61,632 nt of DNA, taken from assembly GCA_900316275.1 (NCBI GenBank), contig ONCF01000071.1, positions 1 through 61,632 on the forward strand, read 5' to 3'. Shown one piece after another: positions 35,875 through 44,035 of the stretch. Under the pieces are notes generated by a model that saw nothing but the letters and a program-made list of their open reading frames with translations, had not been told where the DNA came from and made no database searches. Both the position numbers and the translations under genes were made by a program. How positions within the stretch are numbered: the stretch's first letter is position 1; each line of letters starts with the position of its first letter. This stretch comes from an uncultured Veillonellaceae bacterium. Its GTDB lineage: Bacteria > Bacillota > Negativicutes > Selenomonadales > Selenomonadaceae.

Positions 35875-37206
35875 ATGAGCAAACCGATTGTTGCCATCGT
35901 GGGACGCCCGAATGTGGGCAAGTCCACGCTGTTCAACCAGATTGGCAAAAAGCGCGTCTCCATCGTCGACGACATGCCGGGTGTGACGCGTGACCGCATC
36001 TATCTCGATGCGGAGTGGCTGAACCACCATTTTACCATGGTCGACACCGGCGGTATCGAGCTCGACGAGAGCGACCATATCCTGCGCTCCATGCGCGACC
36101 AGGCGCAGATTGCCATTGAGGAGGCGGACGTCATCCTGTTCCTCGTGGACGGGCGCGCTGGTCTCACGACAGCGGACGAGGAAATCGCGAAAATGCTGCG
36201 CAAGGCGCACAAGCCGGTCATCCTCGGTGTGAACAAGGTCGACAGCCCGCAACGGCAGATGGATATCTACGAGTTCTATCAGCTGGGTCTCGGCGACCCT
36301 ATCCCGCTGTCGGCTTCGAATGCCATGAATCTCGGCGACCTGCTGGATGCCATCGTGGCCGCCTTCCCGGAGCATGCGGAGGAGGACAAAGAGGAGGACG
36401 AAATCGCCATCGCGGTCATCGGCCGCCCGAACGTGGGCAAGTCCAGCCTCGTAAATAAGCTGCTCGGCGAGGAGCGCGTAATTGTCAGCAACGTGGCGGG
36501 CACGACGCGCGACGCCATCGACACGCATTTCGTGGCCGACGGGCAGAAATACCTGCTCATCGACACAGCCGGCATGCGCCGCCGCGCTAAAATCGACGCG
36601 CCCGTGGAACGCTACAGCGTCATGCGCTCGCTCAGGGCCATCGACCGCGCCGATGTCGTACTCATGCTCATCGACGCCTCGGAGGGTATCACGGAGCAGG
36701 ACAAGAAAATCGCGGGCTATGCGCACGAGTCCGGCAAAGGTACGGTCATCGTCGTCAACAAATGGGATATTTTCCCTGACAAGGACGACAAGTCCACGCT
36801 GCGCTTTACGGATGACTTGCGCGAGCAGCTCGGTTTTCTGCAGTACGCGCCCGTGCTCTACACCTCGGCGCTCACGGGCCAGCGCGTCACGCGCGTGACG
36901 GAGCTGGTGAAATACGTGGCCGAGCAACAGAGCATGCGCATCAAGACGAGTGTGCTCAACGAGCTCATCCGCGACGCCATGTCCGTGAACCCGCCGCCCA
37001 TGCACCGCGGCCGCCAGCTGAAACTCTATTTCATGACGCAGGCCGACGTGCACCCGCCGAAGTTCATCATCTTCGTCAATGACCCGGAGCTCATGCATTT
37101 CTCATATCTGCGCTTTATCGAGAACCGCCTGCGCGAGCAGTTCGGCTTTGAGGGCACGCCGCTGAAGCTCATAGTGCGCGCGCGTAAAGAGGAGGAGGAT
37201 TACTGA
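35875..37206 (+). CDS. der: ribosome-assembly GTPase Der (EngA)
   Basis: A 443-residue GTPase with two tandem G domains and a C-terminal KH-like domain; it acts in 50S maturation. Each domain shows P-loop, G3 and G4 motifs: GRPNVGKST, DTGGIE and NKVD in the first; GRPNVGKSS, DTAGMRR and NKWD in the second. The ATG at 35875 follows AAGGAGGATTTT. An ATG 8 codons earlier lies before the ribosome site. Its stop overlaps the plsY start by one base. Confidence 0.96.
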   Translation: MSKPIVAIVGRPNVGKSTLFNQIGKKRVSIVDDMPGVTRDRIYLDAEWLNHHFTMVDTGGIELDESDHILRSMRDQAQIAIEEADVILFLVDGRAGLTTADEEIAKMLRKAHKPVILGVNKVDSPQRQMDIYEFYQLGLGDPIPLSASNAMNLGDLLDAIVAAFPEHAEEDKEEDEIAIAVIGRPNVGKSSLVNKLLGEERVIVSNVAGTTRDAIDTHFVADGQKYLLIDTAGMRRRAKIDAPVERYSVMRSLRAIDRADVVLMLIDASEGITEQDKKIAGYAHESGKGTVIVVNKWDIFPDKDDKSTLRFTDDLREQLGFLQYAPVLYTSALTGQRVTRVTELVKYVAEQQSMRIKTSVLNELIRDAMSVNPPPMHRGRQLKLYFMTQADVHPPKFIIFVNDPELMHFSYLRFIENRLREQFGFEGTPLKLIVRARKEEEDY

Positions 37207-37811
37207 TGGAGGGGATTTCTGCCTATCTCGTCGTCTGTCTCGTGGCCTATGTGCTCGGCTCTATCCCGAACGGTCTTGTCTGGGGCAAGCTGCTCTGGCA
37301 TACGGACCTGCGTGAGCACGGCAGTCATAATATCGGCGCCACGAACGCCTGGCGCACGCTGGGCAAGGGGCCCGGCTTTCTCATCTTCCTGCTCGACTTC
37401 CTCAAGGGCGCGCTCAGCGTGCTCATCGGCCTCTGGCTGATTGGCAGCCCCTTGGCGCAGGTGCTCGGTGCCATTTTCGCCATCGTGGGCCATTCCTGCT
37501 CGCTGTTCCTGATGTTCAAGGGCGGTAAGGGCGTGGCGACGGGCCTCGGCGTCTGCGTCATCATGATGCCGCTCGTGAGCCTTATCGTGTTCCTCGTCTG
37601 GCTCGGCATCGTGGCCGTCACGCGCTATGTCTCGCTCGGCTCCTGCGTGGCCGCGGCGCTCGTGCCCATTCTGGCGCTGGCGTGCGGCCTGCCCACGGAG
37701 TTTATCGCGTTCGGCGTGCTGGCTGCGGCGTTCATCATCATCCGCCACCGCCCGAACATCGTGCGCCTGCTCAACGGCACGGAGAGCAAAATTCAGGCTG
37801 GGCATCGCTGA
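37206..37811 (+). CDS. plsY: glycerol-3-phosphate acyltransferase PlsY
   Basis: A 201-residue inner-membrane enzyme with about five to seven hydrophobic segments. It transfers an acyl group from acyl-phosphate to glycerol 3-phosphate. The three conserved loops are visible: GSIPNGLVWGKLL, REHGSHNIGATNAWR, and GHSCSLFLMFKGGKGVATGLG. It is translationally coupled to der through TGATG. Confidence 0.95.
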   Translation: MEGISAYLVVCLVAYVLGSIPNGLVWGKLLWHTDLREHGSHNIGATNAWRTLGKGPGFLIFLLDFLKGALSVLIGLWLIGSPLAQVLGAIFAIVGHSCSLFLMFKGGKGVATGLGVCVIMMPLVSLIVFLVWLGIVAVTRYVSLGSCVAAALVPILALACGLPTEFIAFGVLAAAFIIIRHRPNIVRLLNGTESKIQAGHR

Positions 37812-37853
37812 ATACACTGCGGATTGGCAGCTGTCGTATTGACAGATACGTTG

Positions 37854-37885
37854 CTGAAAATTTACATTTTGTAGTAAATTTTCAG
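37854..37885. repeat. perfect 12-bp inverted repeat after plsY
   Basis: CTGAAAATTTAC and GTAAATTTTCAG flank an 8-base centre (ATTTTGTA). There is no T-run beyond the arm on either strand, so it is an atypical terminator at best. It could equally be a protein-binding site. The gap 37812-38101 also contains TATACT (38023-38028), probably the -10 for the thrR-hom-thrB operon, with no clear -35. Confidence 0.5.
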
Positions 37886-38101
37886 GCTCACGGGCCCCAT
37901 ATTACAGAATGGATAGCCTGTTATGCCTTCTGCAACATGCAACAGGTTAACAAAATGCAGGTTTTTTGCAAAAAAATGCGAGAAAAGTGAAATTGAGGGT
38001 AGCAACTGTCCGTAAAGTGTGGTATACTTTCTAGCGTGGCAAGCGTACATTGCTTGTAAAACTTATCGTGAAATTTAATCTTTTTATGGAGGCGTTGTTT
38101 T

Positions 38102-38554
38102 ATGACAGAGACAGAGCATCGTAACGGTTTCTTCCTCGTGCGCGAGGAAATCCTGCCAGAGGCAATCAAGAAGACCATCCGCGTCAAGGAAATGCTGAAA
38201 CGCGGGGACGCACGTACCATCAATGAGGCCGTGGAGCGCATGGAGCTCAGCCGCAGCGCGTATTATAAATACAAGGACTACGTGTTCCCGTTCTACGAGG
38301 CCAGCAAGAACAAGATTGTCACGTTGACGTTCCTGCTCGAGCACAAGAAAGGCGTGCTCTCCAGCGTGCTGAACGCCATCTCCTCGGACGGTGGCAGCGT
38401 CATGACCATCAACCAGGGCATCCCCCTGCAGGGCGTGGCCAACGCGACGATTTCCATTGAGACGCTGAACCTCTCCATCGACCTCGAGGCACTGCTCGAC
38501 AAGCTGCGCATGATCGATGGCGTGAAACGTCTGGAAGTCCTCGGCCAGGCTTAA
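38102..38554 (+). CDS. ACT-domain regulator, ThrR/PheB family
   Basis: A 150-residue protein with an N-terminal helix-turn-helix-like part (INEAVERMELSRSAYYKYKDYVFPF) and a C-terminal ACT domain (about 70-145, TLTFLLEHKKGVLSSVLNAI). B. subtilis ThrR (formerly PheB) represses hom and thrCB and binds Thr/Lys. Position directly before hom-thrB here supports the same role. TATGGAGG precedes the ATG. Confidence 0.85.
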   Translation: MTETEHRNGFFLVREEILPEAIKKTIRVKEMLKRGDARTINEAVERMELSRSAYYKYKDYVFPFYEASKNKIVTLTFLLEHKKGVLSSVLNAISSDGGSVMTINQGIPLQGVANATISIETLNLSIDLEALLDKLRMIDGVKRLEVLGQA

Positions 38555-38579
38555 GTACAGGGAAAGGCAGGTGTGCCCC

Positions 38580-39878
38580 ATGGGCAAGGTCATTCGTATT
38601 GGTTTACTCGGTGCTGGTACAGTCGGGACAGGCACAGCGCGGGTGCTCGAACTGAATCAGCATGAGATTGCCGAACGTGTGGGCACATCTATCGTCGTCA
38701 GCAAGGTACTCGTGCGCGACCCCGCGAAGGAGCGGCATTACCTCTCTCAGGCCGTGCGCACGGATAACTTCGATGATATTCTCAATGACCCCGATATCGA
38801 CATCATTGTCGAGCTTATGGGCGGGCTGCATCCGGCCAAGGAGTACATGCTGCAGGCGCTGGCGGCTGGCAAGCGCGTCGTGACGGCCAACAAGGACGTC
38901 ATCGCACAGTTCGGTCATGACCTGTTCGACATGGCGGCCGCGCACCAGACGGAGATTTTCTTTGAAGCGAGCGTGGGCGGGGGCATCCCCATCATCACGC
39001 CGCTCAAGGAATGCCTGAACGCGAACCGCATCACGGAAATCATGGGCATCGTCAACGGTACGACGAACTACATGCTCACGAAAATGGCTGAGTGCGGCAG
39101 TGACTACGACAGCGTCCTGCGCGAGGCGCAGCAGAAAGGCTATGCTGAGGCCGACCCCACGGCCGACGTCGGCGGCCTCGATGCGGCGCGCAAGGCGGTC
39201 ATCCTGAGCTCCATCGCGTTTAACTCGCGCGTGCGGCTCGAGGATGTCTCGGTCGAGGGTATCACGAAAATCACCCCGGACGACATCGCCTATGCAGCTG
39301 ATCTCGGCTATGTGGTGAAGCTGCTCGCCGTGGGCAAGGAGCTCGCGGACGGCATCAACGTGCGCGTGCATCCGGTTTTCCTGCCGAAAACGCACCCGCT
39401 GGCCTCGGTCAACGGCGTTTACAACGCGATTTTCGTGCATGGCAATGCCATCGGCGACGCCATGTTCTACGGTCAGGGCGCGGGCTCACTGCCTACGGCC
39501 TCGGCTGTGGTGGCGGACATCATGCGCGCGGCGCAGGATATCTGCCGCGGTCAGCTGTCGTCTGTGGGTTGCACCTGCTACGAACAGAAGCCCATCTGCC
39601 CGCTGGAAAAGACGCGCTCCTCGTACTACGTGCGCCTGCTCGTCGATGACGAGCCGGGTGTGCTGGCACAGATTGCCACGGCTTTCGGCAACGCGGGCGT
39701 GAGCCTGAAGTCCGTCATTCAGACGCGGCAGAACGTCGTCGACCATGCGGAAATCGTGGCTATCACGCATACGGTGGAACATGCGAAAATCCAGGCGGCG
39801 CTGGCAGCCATCCGTGATTTGTCAGTCGTGGACGAAGTGCGCAACATCATCCGCGTGGAAAACGGGGAGGATGATTGA
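38580..39878 (+). CDS. hom: homoserine dehydrogenase
   Basis: Reduces aspartate semialdehyde to homoserine, the branch point to threonine and methionine. A 432-residue protein with an NAD(P)-binding GLLGAGTVGTGTARVLE, catalytic-domain motifs ANKDVIAQFG, VNGTTNYML, GYAEADPTADVGGLDAARK, and a C-terminal ACT domain (about 345-430, SYYVRLLVDDEPGVLAQIA) for threonine feedback. The ATG at 38580 is preferred; GTGs at 38571/38573 overlap the ribosome site. The thrB gene begins 2 bases after its stop. Confidence 0.94.
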   Translation: MGKVIRIGLLGAGTVGTGTARVLELNQHEIAERVGTSIVVSKVLVRDPAKERHYLSQAVRTDNFDDILNDPDIDIIVELMGGLHPAKEYMLQALAAGKRVVTANKDVIAQFGHDLFDMAAAHQTEIFFEASVGGGIPIITPLKECLNANRITEIMGIVNGTTNYMLTKMAECGSDYDSVLREAQQKGYAEADPTADVGGLDAARKAVILSSIAFNSRVRLEDVSVEGITKITPDDIAYAADLGYVVKLLAVGKELADGINVRVHPVFLPKTHPLASVNGVYNAIFVHGNAIGDAMFYGQGAGSLPTASAVVADIMRAAQDICRGQLSSVGCTCYEQKPICPLEKTRSSYYVRLLVDDEPGVLAQIATAFGNAGVSLKSVIQTRQNVVDHAEIVAITHTVEHAKIQAALAAIRDLSVVDEVRNIIRVENGEDD

Positions 39879-39880
39879 GC

Positions 39881-40870
39881 ATGGCCAAAGCTATTCATGT
39901 GCGGGTGCCGGGCACGAGTGCGAACTGCGGCCCGGGCTTCGACTGTCTGGGGCTGGCCTGCTCCATCTACAACGACCTCACGCTGACGCTGACGGAGGAG
40001 CCGGGGCTCAGCATCGATATCCGCGGCGACGGCGCGCGCATTATCCCACGTGATGAGCGCAATGTCGTCTGGCGCTCTGTGCGTTACCTGCTGGACAAGG
40101 CGGGGCATACGGAGTGGCAGGGCGGACGCCTCGAACTCGTGAACCATATCCCGCTCTCGCGAGGCCTCGGCAGCAGTGCCGCCGCCATCGTGGCGGGACT
40201 GAAGGCCGCCAATGTCTGGCTGGGCAATCCGTTCAACCGTCACGAACTGTTGCAGTTCGCAACGGACATCGAGGGACACCCTGATAACGTGGCGCCAGCC
40301 ATTTACGGTGGTTTTACGTCGAGTATCTCGCAGGATGGGCACGTGGAGTGTCTGACTTTTTTGCCGCGTTACCGCATGCGCTACGTCGTGGCCGTGCCCG
40401 ATTTCCCGCTGCCGACGAAAAAGGCGCGTGAGGTCGTGCCGCAGGAGGTCACGCGCGCCGATGCGGTGTACAATATCGGCCGCGCCAGCATGCTCGTGGG
40501 CGCACTCTGCAAGGGTAGCGAACGCTACCTGCGCTACGCGCTCGACGATGCATTGCACCAGCCATACCGGGCAAAGCTCATCCCCGGTATGTACGAGGTG
40601 TTCGCGGCGGCGAAACAGGCCGGTGCCTATGGAGCGTCGCTCTCAGGCGCGGGGCCGTGCCTCATCGCGTTTGTGCCGGAGAACCGGCATTGTGCCGATG
40701 ACGTGGCCTATGCCATGCAAAAGCGGTTCGCCGACTTTAACGTGCGGGCGCGCATGCTGAATATGCGCCTCGATACGCGCGGCGCGCACGTCATCAACGA
40801 GCGGCCGCAGGCGGATGCCGATGCTAAAACAGCAACGGTGGACCAGCCGCAGGCAAACGCTGACGCCTAA
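39881..40870 (+). CDS. thrB: homoserine kinase
   Basis: GHMP-family kinase, 329 residues, phosphorylating homoserine for threonine synthesis. It shows VRVPGTSANCGPGFDCLG, the ATP loop LSRGLGSSAAAIVAGLKA, and the C-terminal GASLSGAGPCLIAF motif. GGGGAGG lies at 39864-39870. The last 20 or so residues (QADADAKTATVDQPQANADA) form an imperfect repetitive tail not expected in the family. No thrC follows; threonine synthase must lie elsewhere. Confidence 0.93.
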   Translation: MAKAIHVRVPGTSANCGPGFDCLGLACSIYNDLTLTLTEEPGLSIDIRGDGARIIPRDERNVVWRSVRYLLDKAGHTEWQGGRLELVNHIPLSRGLGSSAAAIVAGLKAANVWLGNPFNRHELLQFATDIEGHPDNVAPAIYGGFTSSISQDGHVECLTFLPRYRMRYVVAVPDFPLPTKKAREVVPQEVTRADAVYNIGRASMLVGALCKGSERYLRYALDDALHQPYRAKLIPGMYEVFAAAKQAGAYGASLSGAGPCLIAFVPENRHCADDVAYAMQKRFADFNVRARMLNMRLDTRGAHVINERPQADADAKTATVDQPQANADA

Positions 40871-40887
40871 AACGTAAAGATATTGCT

Positions 40888-40923
40888 AAAGCAGCTCCTT
40901 CTCGCAAGGCAGCTGCTTTTTTG
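40888..40923 (+). terminator. terminator after thrB, overlapping the next promoter
   Basis: AAAGCAGCT-CCTT pairs with AAGG-C-AGCTGCTTT (one bulged C), followed by TTTTTT. Confidence 0.85.
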
Positions 40924-40930
40924 CTATAAT
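40902..40930 (+). promoter_or_regulatory. candidate promoter of the cca-type gene
   Basis: TATAAT at 40925-40930, with TCGCAA 17 bases upstream inside the terminator. The transcript would start near 40937, leaving a leader of only about 9 bases before the ATG at 40946. Confidence 0.5.
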
Positions 40931-40945
40931 AAAAGCGGTGATTTT

Positions 40946-42196
40946 ATGTTGACAGAACAATCTTTCGCCGCCCGCATCCGCGCTATGGGCGGCCGGGTAT
41001 TTATCGTGGGCGGCTGGGTGCGCGACCAGCTGCGCGGCGTACCGGCGCATGATAAAGATTACCTCGTGAGCGGTCTTGAGGAAATTGATTTTCAGATGGA
41101 GTTTCCTGAGGCGGAAAAGGTAGGCAAGTCTTTCCCCGTGTACCTGCTGAAAATTGCGGGGGTGAGCGCCGAGGTGGCCTTTGCGCGCAAGGAGCGCAAG
41201 ACAGGCAGCGGCTACAAGGGCTTCGCTACCACCTATGACCCAACGGTCACGGTGGAGGAGGACCTCTGGCGACGCGACACGACGATGAACGCGCTGGCAC
41301 TCGAGCTCACGCCTGACGGTACGCAGCTGCTCGACCCGTTCCACGGGCGGGACGCCATCGCGGCGCGGCGTATCAGCGCGGTGTCGCAGCATTTTTGCGA
41401 TGACCCGGTGCGGGCACTCAGGGCGGCGCGGCAGGCGGCGGCCTTCGATTTTACTATCGATGACCAGACCTATGCCTATATGCGTGCCTGCCGTAAAGAA
41501 CTTGCGTCGGAGCCCGTGGAGCGCCTCTATGGCGAACTACTGCGGGCCCTGCAGACAACGCGGCCCTCGGTGTTTTTCCGCGCCTTGCAGCGCGCCGATT
41601 TGCTCGCGGTGACGTTCCCTGAGCTTTATGCACTTATCGGCAAGACGCAGCCGGCGGCGTTTCATCCCGAGGGCGATGCCTTTGAGCATATCATGCTCGT
41701 CGTCGATGAAGTCGCTGCAGCGACGAAGAATGTCACGGCCCGCTTTGCGGCACTCGCGCACGACCTCGGCAAGGGCGTGACGCCGCCCGAGATGCTGCCG
41801 CATCACTACGGCCATGAAATCAAGGGACTGGACGTGCTCGATGCCTGGAACGCGCGCATGACCCTGCCCGCCCGCTGGGTGCAGGCTGCGCGTTTCGTTA
41901 TCCGTGAGCACATGCGCGCACCGCGCCTCACGAAGCCCGGCAAAATCACGGCACTGCTGCTGGCTATCGACAAACAGCGCCGCACGCTGCCCGTCACGGA
42001 CTTTCTTGCTATTATCCGCGCCGACCATCACACGCTGCCTTATTATCTCGAGTACGCACCCGAGATTATCACGCGTCTGCACACAGTCACGGGCCGTGAC
42101 TGCCCCGCACATTTGCAGGGACCGGAGGTGGGGCAGTGGCTGCTCGCGGAGCAATGCAAGATTTTTCGTCAATGGAAGCAGGAAAAACTCGGATAA
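40946..42196 (+). CDS. CCA tRNA nucleotidyltransferase / poly(A) polymerase family, HD domain
   Basis: A 416-residue class II nucleotidyltransferase. The head has GGRVFIVGGWVRDQLRG and the DKDYLV acids, then RRDTTMNALALEL. Neck and body segments contain DDPVRALRAARQAAAFDF, and an HD domain follows (EHIMLVVDEVAA, AALAHDLGKG), as in the E. coli Cca enzyme. It would add or repair tRNA 3' CCA ends. The start is the ATG at 40946; the longer frame from 40883 runs through the thrB terminator. The ribosome site is weak, consistent with a short leader. Confidence 0.87.
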   Translation: MLTEQSFAARIRAMGGRVFIVGGWVRDQLRGVPAHDKDYLVSGLEEIDFQMEFPEAEKVGKSFPVYLLKIAGVSAEVAFARKERKTGSGYKGFATTYDPTVTVEEDLWRRDTTMNALALELTPDGTQLLDPFHGRDAIAARRISAVSQHFCDDPVRALRAARQAAAFDFTIDDQTYAYMRACRKELASEPVERLYGELLRALQTTRPSVFFRALQRADLLAVTFPELYALIGKTQPAAFHPEGDAFEHIMLVVDEVAAATKNVTARFAALAHDLGKGVTPPEMLPHHYGHEIKGLDVLDAWNARMTLPARWVQAARFVIREHMRAPRLTKPGKITALLLAIDKQRRTLPVTDFLAIIRADHHTLPYYLEYAPEIITRLHTVTGRDCPAHLQGPEVGQWLLAEQCKIFRQWKQEKLG

Positions 42197-42261
42197 AGAG
42201 CGAAGAAAACTATATACAAAACAGGAATGGTTTTATGATGCTTGACTAGGAGGGGTTCCTG

Positions 42262-42786
42262 ATGTCCATTATTATGCCTTACAACGGTAAAGCGCCCCGC
42301 ATTGCGCCGGATGTATTCATCGCACCGACGGCGGTCGTGGCTGGCGATGTCGAGATTGGCGCGGGTTCGAGCGTGTGGTTTGGCGCCTCGGTGCGCGGTG
42401 ATTTCCAGCCCATCCGCATCGGCAAGTACACGAATATCCAGGATAATTGCACCATTCACGTTATGGGCAGCCACGGCCTGGATATCGGCGATGAGGTCAT
42501 CATCGGCCACAACTGTGTGATTCATAGCAACAAAATCGGCAGCGGCACCATGATTGGCATGGGTTCCATTCTGCTGGGCTATACAGAAATCGGCGAAAAT
42601 GTTATTATAACACCAGGCAGTCTGATCCCCGAGGGCCGCAAAATCCCCTCCGGCTCACTCGTCATGGGCGAGCCGGCACAGCTCATCCGCTCGTTGCGCG
42701 ACGATGAGATAGAGGCGTTGCAGGCCTCGGCACATCAATACCATCAGATTGCCAACCAGTACAAGGAGCAGTTGGAAAAACAATAA
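42262..42786 (+). CDS. gamma-carbonic anhydrase-like hexapeptide protein
   Basis: A 174-residue left-handed beta-helix with repeated [IV]G.[GN] hexapeptides (APTAVVAGDVEIGAGSSVWF, IRIGKYTNIQDNCTIHV, IIGHNCVIHSNKIGSGTMIG). Three histidines at TIHV and GHNCVIH match the zinc site of the gamma-class. Many members of this YrdA/PaaY group have no proven anhydrase activity. AGGAGG lies before the ATG. It is 14 bases upstream of ndk and probably cotranscribed. Confidence 0.88.
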   Translation: MSIIMPYNGKAPRIAPDVFIAPTAVVAGDVEIGAGSSVWFGASVRGDFQPIRIGKYTNIQDNCTIHVMGSHGLDIGDEVIIGHNCVIHSNKIGSGTMIGMGSILLGYTEIGENVIITPGSLIPEGRKIPSGSLVMGEPAQLIRSLRDDEIEALQASAHQYHQIANQYKEQLEKQ

Positions 42787-42800
42787 GGAGTCCTGACACA

Positions 42801-43238
42801 ATGGAAAAAACACTCGTTCTCATCAAGCCGGATGCTTTCTCGAAGCATTACAGCGGCGACATCATCAAGCGCTACGAGCAGGAAGGCCTGCGCATTGTCG
42901 CTATGAAGCTGCTGCAGATGGATGAGCGCCTCGCCTCCATCCACTATGCGGAGCACATCGGTCGCCCGTACTACGGCGACCTGACCGGCTTTATGACCTC
43001 TGGCCCCATCATCGCCATGGTGCTCGAGGGGGAGAACGCCATCAAAAAGGTACGCGCGCTGAACGGCAAGACGAACCCGGCGGAGGCCGAGGAAGGCACT
43101 ATCCGCAAGCAGTTCGCCACGGCCAGCAACCGCAACGCCGTGCACGCCTCGGACAGCCCCGAGAGCGCGCAGCGTGAAATCCACATTTTCTTCAACGAGA
43201 CGGAGATTTACGACGGCGAGTACAAAATCCCCGACTAA
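42801..43238 (+). CDS. ndk: nucleoside diphosphate kinase
   Basis: A 145-residue enzyme equilibrating NDP and NTP pools with ATP. It starts MEKTLVLIKPDAFSKHYSG, and has the phospho-histidine in NRNAVHASDSPESAQREI. Full length for the family. AAGGAG precedes the ATG. The intergenic region after it (43239-43438) contains the trmL promoter and a terminator. Confidence 0.96.
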   Translation: MEKTLVLIKPDAFSKHYSGDIIKRYEQEGLRIVAMKLLQMDERLASIHYAEHIGRPYYGDLTGFMTSGPIIAMVLEGENAIKKVRALNGKTNPAEAEEGTIRKQFATASNRNAVHASDSPESAQREIHIFFNETEIYDGEYKIPD

Positions 43239-43331
43239 TGACGCGCCTCACTGCCAGCACACCGGCTCATCAGGTTGGGTGACAGCAAAGGCAAAGCCGC
43301 CCGTCAAAGTGAGTGTGTGGCGTCTGTTGCC

Positions 43332-43360
43332 TTGTTTCAGCGACGCGAATACGTTATAAT
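43332..43360 (+). promoter_or_regulatory. promoter of trmL
   Basis: TTGTTT (43332-43337) and TATAAT (43355-43360), 17 bases apart. The predicted start near 43367 lies inside the 5' arm of the following hairpin. Confidence 0.65.
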
Positions 43361-43396
43361 AAACAGGCTTGCAACTTTACTTGCGGGCCTGTTTTT
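43361..43396 (+). terminator. terminator overlapping the trmL promoter
   Basis: AAACAGGCTTGCAA pairs with TTGCGGGCCTGTTT over 14 positions (two G-U) around ACTTTAC, followed by TTTTTG. It would stop read-through from ndk. RNA started at the trmL promoter lacks most of the left arm and should escape. Confidence 0.75.
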
Positions 43397-43438
43397 GTCG
43401 TTTTATCAATATTTCCTGCCTACAGGAGTGAACTTATT

Positions 43439-43939
43439 TTGCACATCGTACTCATCGAGCCGGAAATTCCCGGCAACACGGGCAATATCGCCCGCACCTG
43501 CGCCGATACCCATACGGAGCTGCACCTTGTGCGGCCGTTGGGCTTCGAGGTCGACGACAAGCACCTCAAGCGCGCGGGGCTCGACTACTGGCACCTCGTC
43601 AAGGTGCACTATCACGATAGCTTTGACGAGGTCCTGCAGGCCTATGCGGGGCACCAGTTTTATTATCTCTCGAAAAAGGCTAAACACTGCTACTCGGACG
43701 TCAAATTTGGGCCCAATGACTTGCTCGTATTCGGCAAGGAAACGGCCGGCATCCCCGAGCAGATTCTCAAAGCTAACTGGGAACACACGCTGCGTATCCC
43801 CATGGTCGCAGGCGCACGCTCACTGAATCTCTCGAATTCCGTGGCCATTGTACTCTACGAGGCGGAGCGGCAGCTCGGTTTCCCCGGCCTCGCCAACGAC
43901 GGCCCCGGCCTGCGCATCGACGGCAACGTCGTGGAGTAA
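43439..43939 (+). CDS. trmL: tRNA (cytidine(34)-2'-O)-methyltransferase TrmL
   Basis: A 166-residue SPOUT methyltransferase, the short TrmL form, which modifies the wobble base of tRNA-Leu. Motifs: LIEPEIPGNTGNIARTCA, LVFGKETAGIPE and IPMVAGARSLNLSNSVAIVLYEA. The start is TTG at 43439 (reads LHIVLIEPE): AGGAGTG lies 8 bases upstream and no ATG or GTG fits. The longer frame from 43313 runs through the promoter and terminator. Confidence 0.93.
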   Translation: MHIVLIEPEIPGNTGNIARTCADTHTELHLVRPLGFEVDDKHLKRAGLDYWHLVKVHYHDSFDEVLQAYAGHQFYYLSKKAKHCYSDVKFGPNDLLVFGKETAGIPEQILKANWEHTLRIPMVAGARSLNLSNSVAIVLYEAERQLGFPGLANDGPGLRIDGNVVE

Positions 43940-44035
43940 AAGCAGGAAAATGGCCCTGCCCGTCGAATTGAAAATAAAGATAGTTATGTGCCAAGGCGGC
44001 CCCCTTGTGTATGGGGCTGCAGGGGAGGAAAAATC

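Noticed and set aside
40883-40945. N-terminal extension of the CCA-type nucleotidyltransferase
   Set aside because: The codons run through the thrB terminator and the -10 of its own promoter.
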